A DNA stretch of 64,000 bases from Camelimonas lactis (GCF_004342915.1 NZ_SLWL01000013.1:62001-126000), one strand, 5' to 3'; counted from the first letter of the stretch, positions 26,169-36,789 are shown. The notes: generated by a model from the letters alone, not told the origin. Program-made: numbers and translations.

Positions 26169-29010
26169 TCAGGTTCCAACCCGCCATACCATTTGGCCGT
26201 CGCTCGACCATTGCCGGATGCTGACGGTGGCGCCGACGGAACTGGAGATGAGCGCATATAGCACGTTTCCCGATGCGGCGGCGTCGTCAACGGTGGGATT
26301 GACGCCCAGCTGGAACCTGCCGGCTGTCCACAAGGGGCGAAGCGTCACGCCCCGGACCGTCGTTCCGCTCGTCCAACTAGATGGAGCGCAGAGCAACAAG
26401 TTCTTATAGTTGGCGCTATCGTAAATAATTGAACGTCCGCATTGTTGGTCGTCGTCAAATGACAGATTAAAAACCGGCGAAATATACTCAGATGCAGCGT
26501 AGCCATATGTGTTATTCAGTGTGATGGTCATTCTCGCCGGGCTCGTATCCCCCTGGATGGTTTGATATGTTAAATCGTAGTCTGTCGCTGTTGCGGGTGG
26601 GTTACTTATTACGGGCGTCCTCGAGCTGATGTTCACGCCATTTATGCCTCCAACGGTATAGGTTGCCGCGGTGTTGGTTGTGTCGATGTTTACGAGCGTG
26701 TTCGAGCCAGGTTTCGTGGGGTTGAACTGTTCCATTTTTACTTTGTCGTATTTCTGCGGAATTGTGTCGGCGGGTAAATGGAATTCATAGGTGTTCCCGA
26801 AGTCATCCGTCATCAATATGTTGATATCTGTTTGAATGTACCGCTTGTTGTATACGGCGCCAAAGCCGATATAACGGCTAACGTAGATAACGTTGTCATT
26901 TTTCGGTGGTTTGATCTTGGCTCCGTAGTCGATATTGCTCTGCATCTTATAGGTGCCGTCCTTGGTTGGCACGATCACATTCTCCAGATTGGATATATTT
27001 GTCGGCCATAGATAAAGGCGGTAATCATACAGTTCGTTGACATTGGATGAATAGCAGCATTTATTATCTTTTAGATAATTTACTGCGTCCTCGACAACGG
27101 AAAATGACACGTTATCAAATTGACATTTATCCTTGAATTCGGCTGATGGGCTGATCTCGTAATCGAATCGACGATAGTAATTTTCCTTGTACTCCGGGCT
27201 CCCCGGGGCATTGGCCGGGCCTTCATCAGACTGCCGGGCGCTGGAGAACGGCGTGCAGGTGACGCTGAGGCTGCCGGTGACGAGTTGCGGCGGTGGCTTG
27301 GGATTGATCTCAATCAGATCGCCCAGTGCCGCGCCCAGTTGCGAATAGTTTTTGGGGGAGGCCTGTTCCAGGGCTGGCGGTGTTCCAGCGAGGAAAGATC
27401 CGGTCGGGCTGATCATGACGCCGAGAGTGAGAGGCTGGGGATTGTTGCTCACGCCGTGCCGGATATAGTAATAAAGGGTTGCTATGCTACCAGTGACATT
27501 GGATGAATTCGTGTCGAGAATCGCGATTGGCGCCGGGGCGTCAAGATCTTTCTGTTTGTAATCATTCGGGGCGTTATCATATCCCCACGTTTTATCTGTC
27601 GGGATTGTCGGATCTGACAGCTGGGCGATGGGGTCGCCAGATACATAATCCAGAAACAGCACCTGCTGGGACACCGCTGCGGGGGAAGGGCAGGCGCTTT
27701 GGGGAATGGCTCCCGCGTCAAAAGCCGAGGTGAGCGTGAAAGTAAGAATTATCGGGGCCTGCTGCAGCCCGTTGGCATAGATACTATAGGAATTTTTAAA
27801 GTTGTTTGGACCAGTGTTGAACTCGATACTTGTGTTGTTGACGGAACTCCACGGGTCTACGAATTCATAAAAAACCGCGTCGTCCACCGGAGTGAGGGTC
27901 TCCGCTGTCTGGCCGTCTCGAAGTATTGTTACCTTCACCTCACCGTTTGTCAGCGCGGTGCCGATCAGTCTGGCTTCAAAATAGCCATGGCATATGGCGC
28001 CATACCTGTCATGATCGGTGCAGACCACGGTGATTGTGTTGGGCATATTATCGTCGTGGCCAACGAATGTGGCTATGGGCTCGGAGGTCTGAAGGGTGAC
28101 CGTGGGGTTGCCTCCAAGGGGGGCGCCTGACAACTCGACCCAGCCGCTGATCAGCAGGTAGCTTCTGCCGTCAGCAGGCGCCTGGGGAGTGTTCGTCCGC
28201 TTGTCCATTGGGGTGCCGCTGCCGCTGCCGGCTATAATGTTGGAATCTCCATCTTTGTTGCAAACCGCCGCGTCATTGAATATCGCGGTGACTTTAGTGT
28301 TATACTCAAATGTGTATGGCGGGCGTTGATCGTCGACGGTTCCATCGGCATCGTCGATGTCAACCAGTAAAGTTCCGGAAACCCAAAGTGGAGATGTAAA
28401 ATACGCCGTTGCTTTACCGGAAGTGTCGCTGGTCAAATTGCTATGAAATTCGTTGGCGCCCGTTTTATATGTGCCATTTTCGTCGCAAAATCTCGCGCCA
28501 TTGTTGTTTGGGGGCAGACTCATGTGAACGGGTATGTTTTCCAGATATGAATTCCCAGCCTTCACTGTTGCGGTTGCCTGGATGATTCCACACATGGGGG
28601 TGGAATTCGGGACAAGTGTCACCGTAAGCGAGTCAACCTTGGCGCGGACAAAATTGATCTCGTTATACGGCGTAAGTGAATCCTGCGATGGAGTTGTATA
28701 AGTTGCACTCCACCGTTACATTTCCCGTCCAGCCGCCGGCGAACAGGGTGGTTCTGGCGCAACCATATTGGTCTGTTGTTGTTGTGTAGGTCCCGTAGTT
28801 TCCTGGGTTGAGGTAGGGCTGCTGCTGGGCTAAGGGGTCATAGGACGGTGTGTCAATCTCAAACGTGATTGACTTGGACGCACAAGGCGCCCCGGATTTG
28901 GTTAGCGTGGCGGTGAGCAGGACGCCGTTCGTGATTGGTACATTAGCTCCGTTGCTCTGTAGTTCCAGTGTGTATCCGTCACCACTATCGGTATTGTCGC
29001 CGGCGCTCAT
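26169..29010 (-). pseudogene. Large Ig-like protein gene split by a +1 frameshift
   Basis: Two adjoining frames make one natural protein. Codons from the ATG at 29010 (GGA-type ribosome binding site) run to 28663 and end in FTYAV after YNSIAG. In the +1 frame, open from at least 28682, the protein continues DSLTPYNEINFV and on to 26169. An extra base in the GG at 28682-28683 would explain the break. The joined product would be about 946 aa, beta-rich, without signal peptide. The N-terminal part resembles an Ig-like (Big-1-type) fold (ITNGVLLTATLTKSGAP). The C-terminal half carries SIYANGLQQAP, ATLYYYIRHG, ENYYRRFDYE and DDFGNTYEF, also found in the gene at 38268-41474. It follows the RHS gene by 111 bp and may be co-transcribed. 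It could be a decayed gene, a programmed frameshift, or a sequencing error. Confidence 0.75.
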
Positions 29011-29063
29011 TTTGTATTCCTTTATAAGTTAATGGATGAGTATCAACAATCTCGATGACTATT

Positions 29064-29084
29064 TTAATATTTTACAAATATTAA
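29064..29084. promoter_or_regulatory. AT-only 9-bp palindrome between the RHS and Ig-like genes
   Basis: TTAATATTT (29064-29072) and AAATATTAA (29076-29084) are exact complements around a 3-base centre, in the 111-bp gap after the RHS stop. No T-run beyond it and AT-only arms make a terminator unlikely; a promoter or regulator site for the downstream Ig-like gene is possible. Confidence 0.4.
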
Positions 29085-29121
29085 CTATTCCGGTGCGGCG
29101 GAGGCGTATGCTTTCGCCGCA

Positions 29122-32100
29122 TCAAATACGCGTCCCGGACGCCGGTTGAGCCGGCGTGGGTGCGATGTGAGCCAGCCATCCCAGGATGGACGCCGGGACA
29201 GCATGGAATGTATCCACGCGCCAATGACGTTGCCGCGCCGGGCTGCCACTAGGGAAGATGTCGCTGGTGAATGCGTCGTTGTGATCGTCATGTGACGCGA
29301 GTTCGATCGGCAGCAAAGTTGGGCCATGGACCGCAGTGTGGTGGTTGGCTCCCATCAGCGCCTCATTTGTCGGCGTTGGCTGGCGGTGGCTGGTGTCTTT
29401 CACGGCGTGTCCGGGTCCAGGCGCGCGCCCGGAGGGATCATCTGCGCTGTCAGCGAATGCTGGCGCCACATGGGGAACCGCCCACAAGTTCTGCGAAGGC
29501 GGAGGCGCCGCGCTGGAGGGGCCACCGCCTCCCCCAAATTTGCCAATCGTCGCGGCGAAAAGCCCAAACATAAAGCTCCATTTATGTACCTGCTTGGAGG
29601 TTTTTAGGACCTTTGCGTTATGGTCTTGTACGCTGCCGGAATCCGGCGTGTCATAACTGTGGGCAATTGGTTCGTAGATGGAGTCCAGGAGTCCGCTCAC
29701 CCCCCAAACAACAAATGAGAGAGCAGTGGCCGCGCCAAGGGCAGCCCCAGCGCCGCCAGCAGTGAACCCTGCGGCAAGGACCGCGCTGCCAGCGCCATAG
29801 GTAAGGGCTACAGACACTGCGATGACGCCGAGCCACAGCACCACCTTCCACCATTTGGCCCGTCCAGTAGGGTCTTTGTAATTTACGGGATCGTTATCGC
29901 AGTATGCGAAAGGGTTGTATCCACCCTTTCCGAATGGGCTTTCGTTATCTGGCGCGATGAAGCGGCCTGTTGCGGGGTCGTATGGCCTGTATCCGTTTCC
30001 GAGGTGCTGGAGACCTGTTGCGGCGTCCCTGTAGTGTCCGTTGTAGCCGATGAGTGGCGCGTTTCTGAGGCTGTCGGGGGAAGCGGCTCCATATGGATCC
30101 CATGCGATTGTGTTGAATGAGGTTGTGTTTACGGGCGCCCATCCGTTGACTGTTCCGGATGCGTCAGCTGCGATGACCCTGATTCCGCGTGGTCCTTTTT
30201 CGACAGCGGGTCCGCCGGCGGCGTGGAGCCATGCGGTTTCGCGTCCCTGGGACATGACGCCGTCCGGAGACTCGACGATGAGGGAGAGGGCGTTGCCGGC
30301 GTAGAAGAAGTAGATGGGATCGCCCTGGGCCGGGATCTCGCAGATGAGGCGGTTGAGGGCGTCGTAGCGGTAGGTGGCGATGGTGGCGTCGTTTTCCCTG
30401 ACGCTGGCGAGACGTCCGAAGCCGTCATAGGTGTATGTGCGGCCGGCCATGGCGGTTGTCGCGCCGGCGGCGTTGCTTGTCACGTCCTGGCCATTGAGCT
30501 TTGCCAGGACGAAGGGGTTGGCGTCGTCTCCTTCCGTGACATAGGTATAGGTGGTTGTGTCGGCGCTGCCAGCGGTGCGGGTGACGGCTGTGATGTTGTT
30601 GTAGTCATCGTAGGTGTAGCCGATTTCCGAGATTGGGGTTCCGCTGGCTGTTGCCGGCGGCTTTTCGCCGGAGCATGTGTATTTTGTAAGTCGCAGGCGT
30701 TCGTCGTAGGTATAATTGTTTGTCTGGACGACGGTTTTGTCGTTGATCAGGACGCTGGTTTGCGCGACGAGGCTGTTTTTTCCGTATTTTTTTCCGGCGG
30801 TTTTGGTGGATGTTCCGCCGGTTATGGTGAGCGTGTCGCCGCCTGTGAGGGAGATGGTGCGGTATGTCTCGCGATTGAAGTCATCATAGGCGACCGTTTC
30901 GGTTGCGATGGCGCTGCCGCCGACCATTGATGTGGTCCAGTCGGTGACAAGTCCGCTGTCGTCGTCATAGGTGTAGCTGACGCTGACGCCGCCATCGCGG
31001 GCGGTTCCGCGCTTTGTGCTGGCGAGGCGTCCGTAGCTGTCATAGGAGAAGGAGAACGTGCGACCTGTGGGATCGGTGTAGGTGAGCGGCCTGCCGAGGG
31101 CGGTATATGTCCATGTGGCGGGACTGCCGAGATCCTTGCCGTCCAGGGTGATCTTTTCGGAGATGAGGCGGCCCCATACGTCATATGTGCGGGTGATGGT
31201 CGAGTTGTTTGCGGGGTCCGCCGTGTCGGTCTGCGTTGCGGTTGCGAGGAGCCCGGCGGGGTTCTGGTCGGAATCCTGGTCGCCGGGGGCGGGGTTTTTG
31301 TAATAGGTGAAGTCGTGGGAGAGGGCGCCGTCCTTGACCTCGCGTTTTTCGAGGGCCTGGCCGAGCTCGTTGACATAGGTGGAGATGACGGTGTTCCCGC
31401 CTGTTATGGCGTGGGATGCGGGACGTGTGGCGGCCCCTTCATAGGTCCATACGCTCTCCTGCTTTCCCCATGTCTCCGTGAGGATGCGTCCGAGACCGTC
31501 GTGGGAGCGCGAGGCGACCTGCAGGCTGTTGATGCTGACGGCGGTTGGCAGGGCCTTGGTGAAGGCGGCGTCATATGTGACGCCGATGCTGGTCCCGTCG
31601 GCGAGGGTGAAGGCTGTGGGGCGGTTCCAGTCGTCGTAGCTGGTTTGGGTGACGTTGCCGCTCTCGTCGGTATGGACGCGCAGGCGCTTCCGCCCGTCAT
31701 GCTGCATGAAGGACGTTCCCTCCACCGCGCCGGGTGCGGTCGTGCGCGTGACCTTGGCCGGGTTCTGGTGCGTGTCATATTCGGTGACGGTCCTGCCGGA
31801 CCTTGCGGGGGGTGTGTTCCGGTTCCATGAGGCGATGCTTTTGAGCGAGACGGGGTCGAAGTCGTCATTGCTCCACGGCCCCCTGGTGATCTCCCGGATG
31901 TTGTTGATGGTCCATGCGTCGTATGCGAAGGACCCGTTGATGGTGCTGCTGGCGCCGCCGGCCTGATCGCGGATGGTGGTGGTGCTCGGCCTGCCGAGGG
32001 CGTCATAGGTGGCGCTGGCGACCTGTGGCCACCCGTCGCTCTGATCGGTTCCGTCGCCCTGGTAGGCCGCGGTGACGCGCGAGGCTCCGTCGCACTCGAC

Positions 32101-34173
32101 GCGGGCCTGGCGTCCGGCGTTGTCGGAGATGATGGCGGAGAGGGTTGCGACGCTGTCGCCTCCCCGTTTGGCGAGGGTGTAGGCGCAGCTGGTGATGTGG
32201 GCGTAGTCGCCGCCGCTGGCGGTGGTCAGGGTCTGGATGCGGCCGAGCCAGTCATAGGCGCGGGTGTTGATGACGCCGAGTTCGTTGATGCTTTGCGTCA
32301 TCTGTCCGGTGCGGACGCAGAAGGAGCGGCTGGCGGTGGCTGTGGCGGCGGCCGGCAGGTAGCCGGTATACTCCAGATTCTCGGTGAAGGTGTCGTCGGT
32401 GGTGTTGTAGGTCATGGCGATCCGGGCGACGTCCTGGAACTTGCCCTTTTCGTCTGGCAACTGTTCCGTGACGGTGCTGATGCGCCCCAGATCCTGGCCA
32501 GTGGAGACATAGGTGACGGTGAGCAGGCGCAGCTTTGTCTTGTTGTTGAGGTCGGCGTCGCTGGCAAGGGTTGATGAGCGGACGGCGGAAGGCACGACGG
32601 CATAAGGGGCGGGCCCGCTGGCGCCGCCGGCTCCGGGAATGGCAATGCTCTTCCATGCAAACTCATGCAGTTCGGTGCGGGCGTCGAAGGCGTTGCCATC
32701 GGGATCCTGGGCCGGATAGGTGATGGTGATGGTCTTGATGTAGTGCTTGCGCCCGGAGAGACTGGCGGGGCATTCGTAAGTGAAGCCGTCGGACAATGTG
32801 GCGTTGCTGCCGCTGGCGTCGTAATAGACGTAGTCGGTCCTGATCCCGTCCGGCGTCTGCATCATGGTGCGCACGCCGTCCTGGGTGTCATAGGAGAACA
32901 GCGTCGTCTCGGCCCGCGTGCCGCCCGTCGCCAGCGTGCTGTCCGCCGGCGCAACATAGGTCGTCGTCACCTGTTTGGGAAGCTGGTAGTTGTTCGGTTG
33001 ATTGTCGAAGCCCTGCGACATGGTTCCGTAGTAAGTTGTGGCGCGCGTTTTCGACGTACTATTTATATACTTCTCTTCTTCTCGAATTAGCCTGTGGAAT
33101 GCATCATAGGTGCGCGTGGTGCTTATGGGGGTTTGGCTTCCACTTATATGGTTTGTCGTGGACGAATATGTAAAAGCCGGGTTATCCTTCGCATGCGGGT
33201 AAAGATTATCCATCGCGGGATCATACGGCGTGCCCGAGGGCACTGTCTGACCGCTGCCGCCCAGGAAATTACGGGAGGTAAAGGTGTATTCGAACTTTTC
33301 GAGCGGCCCGCCGCCATGGGGCGTGCGCGTGAAGCTGGTCACGTAGGGCAGCGGGCTGGAAGGGCCTCCAGGGGGATAATTGTGACCGGCGGCCGTGTAG
33401 GTTGCCTTTTCGACCATCCCAAGTGGGTAGGTAACCTGGTCGATAACTGGGCCCTGAGGCAGGCTTCTGTCATAATCAAATGCCCACGTGCAATATTGTG
33501 CATTGCCGTTTCCGTCATCCCCTGTTGCCGAGAGTGATACCAACTGGTTTGACTGGAGGATCCCCGTATATACCACTTTGTTAGCTTCTGAATCCGGCCA
33601 CAACTCGAGGGTAAAGCTGCTTGTGCTATAGGTTACTGACAGCACGCGCGCACCGCTGTCATCCCTGATGGAGGTTATCCGGGGAGCGCTCCCACTGGAG
33701 CCCCAGCTGAGCGAGAAGGCAGCGCCGGTTGGTGAGTAAATTTTGACAGGAACCTTCAACAAATGTGGGTCATTCGGTCCCGTGAGGATCTCGATGGTTC
33801 CATCGCCGTGATCGACCCTGTACTGGCTGGAGGTTGACGTCAGTTTCAGCGACGTAAGCTTGGCTTGGTTAAGCGTATACCTCCCCTGGTTGTTCTGGGT
33901 CGTATAGTTTTCTCCGTTCATGCAGGTGAGGGTGCCTGAGCTGCTGGAGGTGTCGAAGGAGCTGAAATTGAAGGCCCAGCCGCTTCCCAACCCAAAATTG
34001 CTACCTTGAAACGGGGCATAACCAATGACCAGCGGAAGCTTGGGGCCTCTGAATATGTTTTCGGAATTGTGTCCAAGCTTGACCGTGCATGTGTACATAC
34101 CGGTGCGCGGATCGACATTGCTGGAAACGCTGTTCACAAAATTATCGGAATGAGAAAAATAATTAGCAGCCAT
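29122..34173 (-). CDS. RHS/YD-repeat protein with core domain and variable C-terminal tail
   Basis: A 1683-aa protein. I chose the ATG at 34173 (AAGGA eight bases ahead); the ATG 48 bases upstream lacks a binding site. The N-terminus (NFVNSVSSNVDPRTGMYTC) is the form seen in RHS proteins of the TcdB2/SpvB-like style. Many YD repeats follow, such as YDAFHRLIREE, YDWLGRIQTL, YDALGRPSTT, YDVWGRLISE, YDSYGRLAS, YDGFGRLASV and YDALNRLICE. The RHS core ends with GYRPYDPATGRFIAPD and DPTGR (about residue 1438). The last 245 residues (29125-29859) have two hydrophobic segments and a Gly/Pro/His-rich stretch; I recognise no toxin domain. Family members wrap a C-terminal effector in a beta cage. There is no signal peptide, so export would need T6SS or another route, not seen here. 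No room exists for an immunity gene before the next gene. Confidence 0.9.
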   Translation of the reverse strand: MAANYFSHSDNFVNSVSSNVDPRTGMYTCTVKLGHNSENIFRGPKLPLVIGYAPFQGSNFGLGSGWAFNFSSFDTSSSSGTLTCMNGENYTTQNNQGRYTLNQAKLTSLKLTSTSSQYRVDHGDGTIEILTGPNDPHLLKVPVKIYSPTGAAFSLSWGSSGSAPRITSIRDDSGARVLSVTYSTSSFTLELWPDSEANKVVYTGILQSNQLVSLSATGDDGNGNAQYCTWAFDYDRSLPQGPVIDQVTYPLGMVEKATYTAAGHNYPPGGPSSPLPYVTSFTRTPHGGGPLEKFEYTFTSRNFLGGSGQTVPSGTPYDPAMDNLYPHAKDNPAFTYSSTTNHISGSQTPISTTRTYDAFHRLIREEEKYINSTSKTRATTYYGTMSQGFDNQPNNYQLPKQVTTTYVAPADSTLATGGTRAETTLFSYDTQDGVRTMMQTPDGIRTDYVYYDASGSNATLSDGFTYECPASLSGRKHYIKTITITYPAQDPDGNAFDARTELHEFAWKSIAIPGAGGASGPAPYAVVPSAVRSSTLASDADLNNKTKLRLLTVTYVSTGQDLGRISTVTEQLPDEKGKFQDVARIAMTYNTTDDTFTENLEYTGYLPAAATATASRSFCVRTGQMTQSINELGVINTRAYDWLGRIQTLTTASGGDYAHITSCAYTLAKRGGDSVATLSAIISDNAGRQARVECDGASRVTAAYQGDGTDQSDGWPQVASATYDALGRPSTTTIRDQAGGASSTINGSFAYDAWTINNIREITRGPWSNDDFDPVSLKSIASWNRNTPPARSGRTVTEYDTHQNPAKVTRTTAPGAVEGTSFMQHDGRKRLRVHTDESGNVTQTSYDDWNRPTAFTLADGTSIGVTYDAAFTKALPTAVSINSLQVASRSHDGLGRILTETWGKQESVWTYEGAATRPASHAITGGNTVISTYVNELGQALEKREVKDGALSHDFTYYKNPAPGDQDSDQNPAGLLATATQTDTADPANNSTITRTYDVWGRLISEKITLDGKDLGSPATWTYTALGRPLTYTDPTGRTFSFSYDSYGRLASTKRGTARDGGVSVSYTYDDDSGLVTDWTTSMVGGSAIATETVAYDDFNRETYRTISLTGGDTLTITGGTSTKTAGKKYGKNSLVAQTSVLINDKTVVQTNNYTYDERLRLTKYTCSGEKPPATASGTPISEIGYTYDDYNNITAVTRTAGSADTTTYTYVTEGDDANPFVLAKLNGQDVTSNAAGATTAMAGRTYTYDGFGRLASVRENDATIATYRYDALNRLICEIPAQGDPIYFFYAGNALSLIVESPDGVMSQGRETAWLHAAGGPAVEKGPRGIRVIAADASGTVNGWAPVNTTSFNTIAWDPYGAASPDSLRNAPLIGYNGHYRDAATGLQHLGNGYRPYDPATGRFIAPDNESPFGKGGYNPFAYCDNDPVNYKDPTGRAKWWKVVLWLGVIAVSVALTYGAGSAVLAAGFTAGGAGAALGAATALSFVVWGVSGLLDSIYEPIAHSYDTPDSGSVQDHNAKVLKTSKQVHKWSFMFGLFAATIGKFGGGGGPSSAAPPPSQNLWAVPHVAPAFADSADDPSGRAPGPGHAVKDTSHRQPTPTNEALMGANHHTAVHGPTLLPIELASHDDHNDAFTSDIFPSGSPARQRHWRVDTFHAVPASILGWLAHIAPTPAQPASGTRI

Positions 34174-34350
34174 CGGCGAGATCCTTGGGAAAAATCGGTG
34201 AAGGAGCCTCCATAATGACATTTTATGTTTGCAATTGTATCCAAGATTAAAGGCATATGCTTTATTCTAGATCAAATGATTTTGTTTTTCTGCTGTGTTT
34301 TAGATCTTGAGTGATAATCTCATGGGGTTGATTTCCCTATGGAGCGTGCC

Positions 34351-35949
34351 ATGCCAGTAAACCCGAATTATAGCGGCAAAATGACGTTTGAACCTGCCGC
34401 AAACGCCAAGATCTATCGCAATCAGATTGTGCGCTGTGTTGTAACATATGCGGCGTCTCTAGAGGACGATAATCTTCCTTCCAATATAGCAGTCAAGATT
34501 AATTTCCTGGGGGGAGTCTGGCCCGACAACGACACCCTGGCGATGAAAGATAACGCCTGGACGCTGTCGTTGACCAGTGTCGGAGATCAGACGCCGCCCG
34601 TGTATGAGGGCGAATTCTATGCGTTCGCTCCGGCCTCCGAGCGCGGCGGGTCGAATGTGGGTTATGAAATTATTCTGTCTGGTTACTCTGGGGAAAGCCA
34701 GTCTCTCTGGGCCCTTCAGAAAACAGTCGCCACTGTCAATTGCTCGCTGGACCGGGCTGCCGTTCCGGTCAATCCTTTCGATGGGCTGAATGCTGACGAG
34801 CTGGGCCACAAGGTAGTAATGAAGGCCGCCGTCACGGATGGGTCAGGTGTTCCGGTGCCTGGGTATGCCGTGTACTGGTCGGGGGGCAATGACCAGAATG
34901 TCTTCAATAACGTAAATGCGTTCGCGGATACGGACAGGCTGCATAAGGCGCCTGTCGTGAGTTCAGAGATTGCGCCTGGCAGCCCTATCATTCATGGCAA
35001 GACGGACGAAGCCGGCGTAGCAAGGTTGACGCTTGTAACGAAGACAATCGCGACCCGTGTTGCCTTGAGTTGTTGGGGGCAAGTAAAGGGGTCTCTGAAT
35101 ATGGAGGCGGTCGCTGTCTACGATCCCGACGTGATTGACTATAATTATTCTGCGCCGAGCGTGAATCTTCCCACCGACGGCGGACGGTTGAATCTTGATG
35201 GAGTCACGTCGAACACCGTCCCCATTACTATTAGCACGAATCCGTTCGAGCGCGGTCAGCACTACGACCTTTTTATTTTTATGAATGGCCGCAGCGTCCA
35301 GTATCAGGAATTATATTTTCCAACAGGAGAGCCTTTGCCTCTTGAGGTCGCGGTGTTCCTGGCCAAGCCCCTGTTCAATTCGGATTCGGATGCAAAAGGC
35401 GGACGTGAACCTGACAACGAAATTTTCTATGTCGTCAGCTCCCAGCAGGGCGGGTGCCGGACGTCGGTGTCCACCGGAAAATTCCATTGTATCGGCGAGA
35501 GAGGCGAGTACGCGCCCGACCCGACCATCTCGCCGCGTGATCTGCCGCCCCCTCTTGTCGAGAATGCGTCGCAGGTCGTCAACGTCAATACAATACAGAA
35601 TGGCTTACGGCTGAAAATTCCGGTTAAGGCGGCCAAAGGATGGACGCCAAAAGTTGGTGATTTACTTTCATCAACCATATATCTTCAGGGTTGGAGCCTG
35701 TGGACTAACGAACATATAGGTAATGCCTTCCAAAGTAGCACGCGGATTGCTGAAGCGGATATTACCGCGGGCGAGATTACGGTCATCTACCCCAGCGCCA
35801 ACCTGCGCGGCTATGTGCCCGACCAGAACGGACCGGATCAAGCAAAGTTCTATGCAGAATATTATGTTGTACGCGCAAATGAGGCAGATGAGCCGGAAAA
35901 TGAAATATATTCCGAGTATGTGATGTTGAATCTCGATACGGGCGCGTAA
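34351..35949 (+). CDS. Ig-like-domain protein of unknown role (532 aa)
   Basis: The ATG at 34351 follows GGAG. I do not recognise a named family. The product is beta-rich, with few charged helices, no signal peptide and no membrane segment. Around residues 150-260 it looks like a Big-1/invasin-type fold: VVMKAAVTDGSGVPVPGYAV, then HGKTDEAGVARLTLV. A second conserved-looking block is FERGQHYDLFIFMNGRSVQ. It is the first gene of the rightward group, divergent from the RHS gene across 177 bp of AT-rich DNA, and ends in a terminator that includes its stop codon. Association with RHS proteins suggests a secreted or surface role, by context only. Confidence 0.72.
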   Translation: MPVNPNYSGKMTFEPAANAKIYRNQIVRCVVTYAASLEDDNLPSNIAVKINFLGGVWPDNDTLAMKDNAWTLSLTSVGDQTPPVYEGEFYAFAPASERGGSNVGYEIILSGYSGESQSLWALQKTVATVNCSLDRAAVPVNPFDGLNADELGHKVVMKAAVTDGSGVPVPGYAVYWSGGNDQNVFNNVNAFADTDRLHKAPVVSSEIAPGSPIIHGKTDEAGVARLTLVTKTIATRVALSCWGQVKGSLNMEAVAVYDPDVIDYNYSAPSVNLPTDGGRLNLDGVTSNTVPITISTNPFERGQHYDLFIFMNGRSVQYQELYFPTGEPLPLEVAVFLAKPLFNSDSDAKGGREPDNEIFYVVSSQQGGCRTSVSTGKFHCIGERGEYAPDPTISPRDLPPPLVENASQVVNVNTIQNGLRLKIPVKAAKGWTPKVGDLLSSTIYLQGWSLWTNEHIGNAFQSSTRIAEADITAGEITVIYPSANLRGYVPDQNGPDQAKFYAEYYVVRANEADEPENEIYSEYVMLNLDTGA

Positions 35950-35977
35950 CTCTACGCAAGGGTAGAGTTATTATTTT
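35947..35977 (+). terminator. Terminator including the stop codon of the 532-aa gene
   Basis: TAACTCTAC (35947-35955, with the TAA stop) pairs perfectly with GTAGAGTTA (35962-35970) over a 6-base loop and is followed by a T-rich tail. The next genes (36082 onward) must therefore have their own promoter or rely on read-through. Confidence 0.75.
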
Positions 35978-36081
35978 ATCGCTAGCATACATATAAATTT
36001 TAAAACTATTGCTATTTATGTAACTCCGGCTTCCGTGTGCAAATGCATTGATTTGCCGGAAGCCGTCCTTGGGGGTGGGCA

Positions 36082-36789
36082 ATGGCGATAACGAGCCTCA
36101 TTGCGACCGGCGGCGCGCCGGTTTCAGGGCCCGAAACCAGCCGGTTGGTCGGGTTCAACACAGTCTGGATCAGCGGCGGTAGCCGCGAGGTCATCAGCCT
36201 CGCCGTTGAGGCCGATGAAGCCCATTTCGACAGCACGACAGGCGCGAAATCGAAAAACCTGACCCTGGATGAGGATGGCCAGGGCCATGCCAGGGTCTGT
36301 TTCGTGACGTCGGTTAACAGCCCTGCCACGACGGTGCTCACCGCGGCGGACGATTCGCCGAACGCGTGGAAGAAGGTGCTGTCGTTCGCTCCGCTCCAGG
36401 CTGGGCCGGGTAAGTTCCTCTGGTATGGCGCTGCGGTTGGCGCAAGTGCCGGTGGCGGTCAGTATGACAGCATTTTTGTCGATATTGACCAGAATCCGGA
36501 TCCGGTTCCCATGTCCATGGTTGCGGCGCGCGCCGCCGGTTTCGGTCAGGTGCTTGATGGAGATTCCAGTAACGACGGCAAGGTCTTGCTGCTGGAGGAT
36601 GGCTGCGCGGAGGTCCGTATTGTTGACGGGTTTCCGGAGGCGGTCATGGTGCGTCTGTCCCTGCCGGAATCTCCCGATGGCGAAATTCTGTTCGTGACCT
36701 GCTCCTTTATCGCAGATGCAGGGTTGGCGGATGTCTTCGCGCCGCTCCCGCCTATGCAGGACGCTGCCGGGGGAGTGGTAAGATGGTGA
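36082..36789 (+). CDS. Unrecognised beta-rich protein (235 aa)
   Basis: A GGGGGTGG stretch precedes the ATG. The sequence is Gly/Ala/Ser-rich with alternating hydrophobics (HARVCFVTSVNSPATTVLTA, KFLWYGAAVGASAGGG), suggesting a beta-sandwich, and no signal peptide. Composition is closer to the genome average than that of the neighbouring island genes. It overlaps the following gene by seven bases, so the two are translated together and probably work together. I cannot assign a function. Confidence 0.65.
   Translation: MAITSLIATGGAPVSGPETSRLVGFNTVWISGGSREVISLAVEADEAHFDSTTGAKSKNLTLDEDGQGHARVCFVTSVNSPATTVLTAADDSPNAWKKVLSFAPLQAGPGKFLWYGAAVGASAGGGQYDSIFVDIDQNPDPVPMSMVAARAAGFGQVLDGDSSNDGKVLLLEDGCAEVRIVDGFPEAVMVRLSLPESPDGEILFVTCSFIADAGLADVFAPLPPMQDAAGGVVRW

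Noticed and set aside
29085-29327. Small leftward frame overlapping the RHS end as an immunity gene
   Set aside because: It lies almost wholly inside the RHS tail in another phase, is Arg/Ser-rich and has no ribosome binding site; it looks like a shadow frame.
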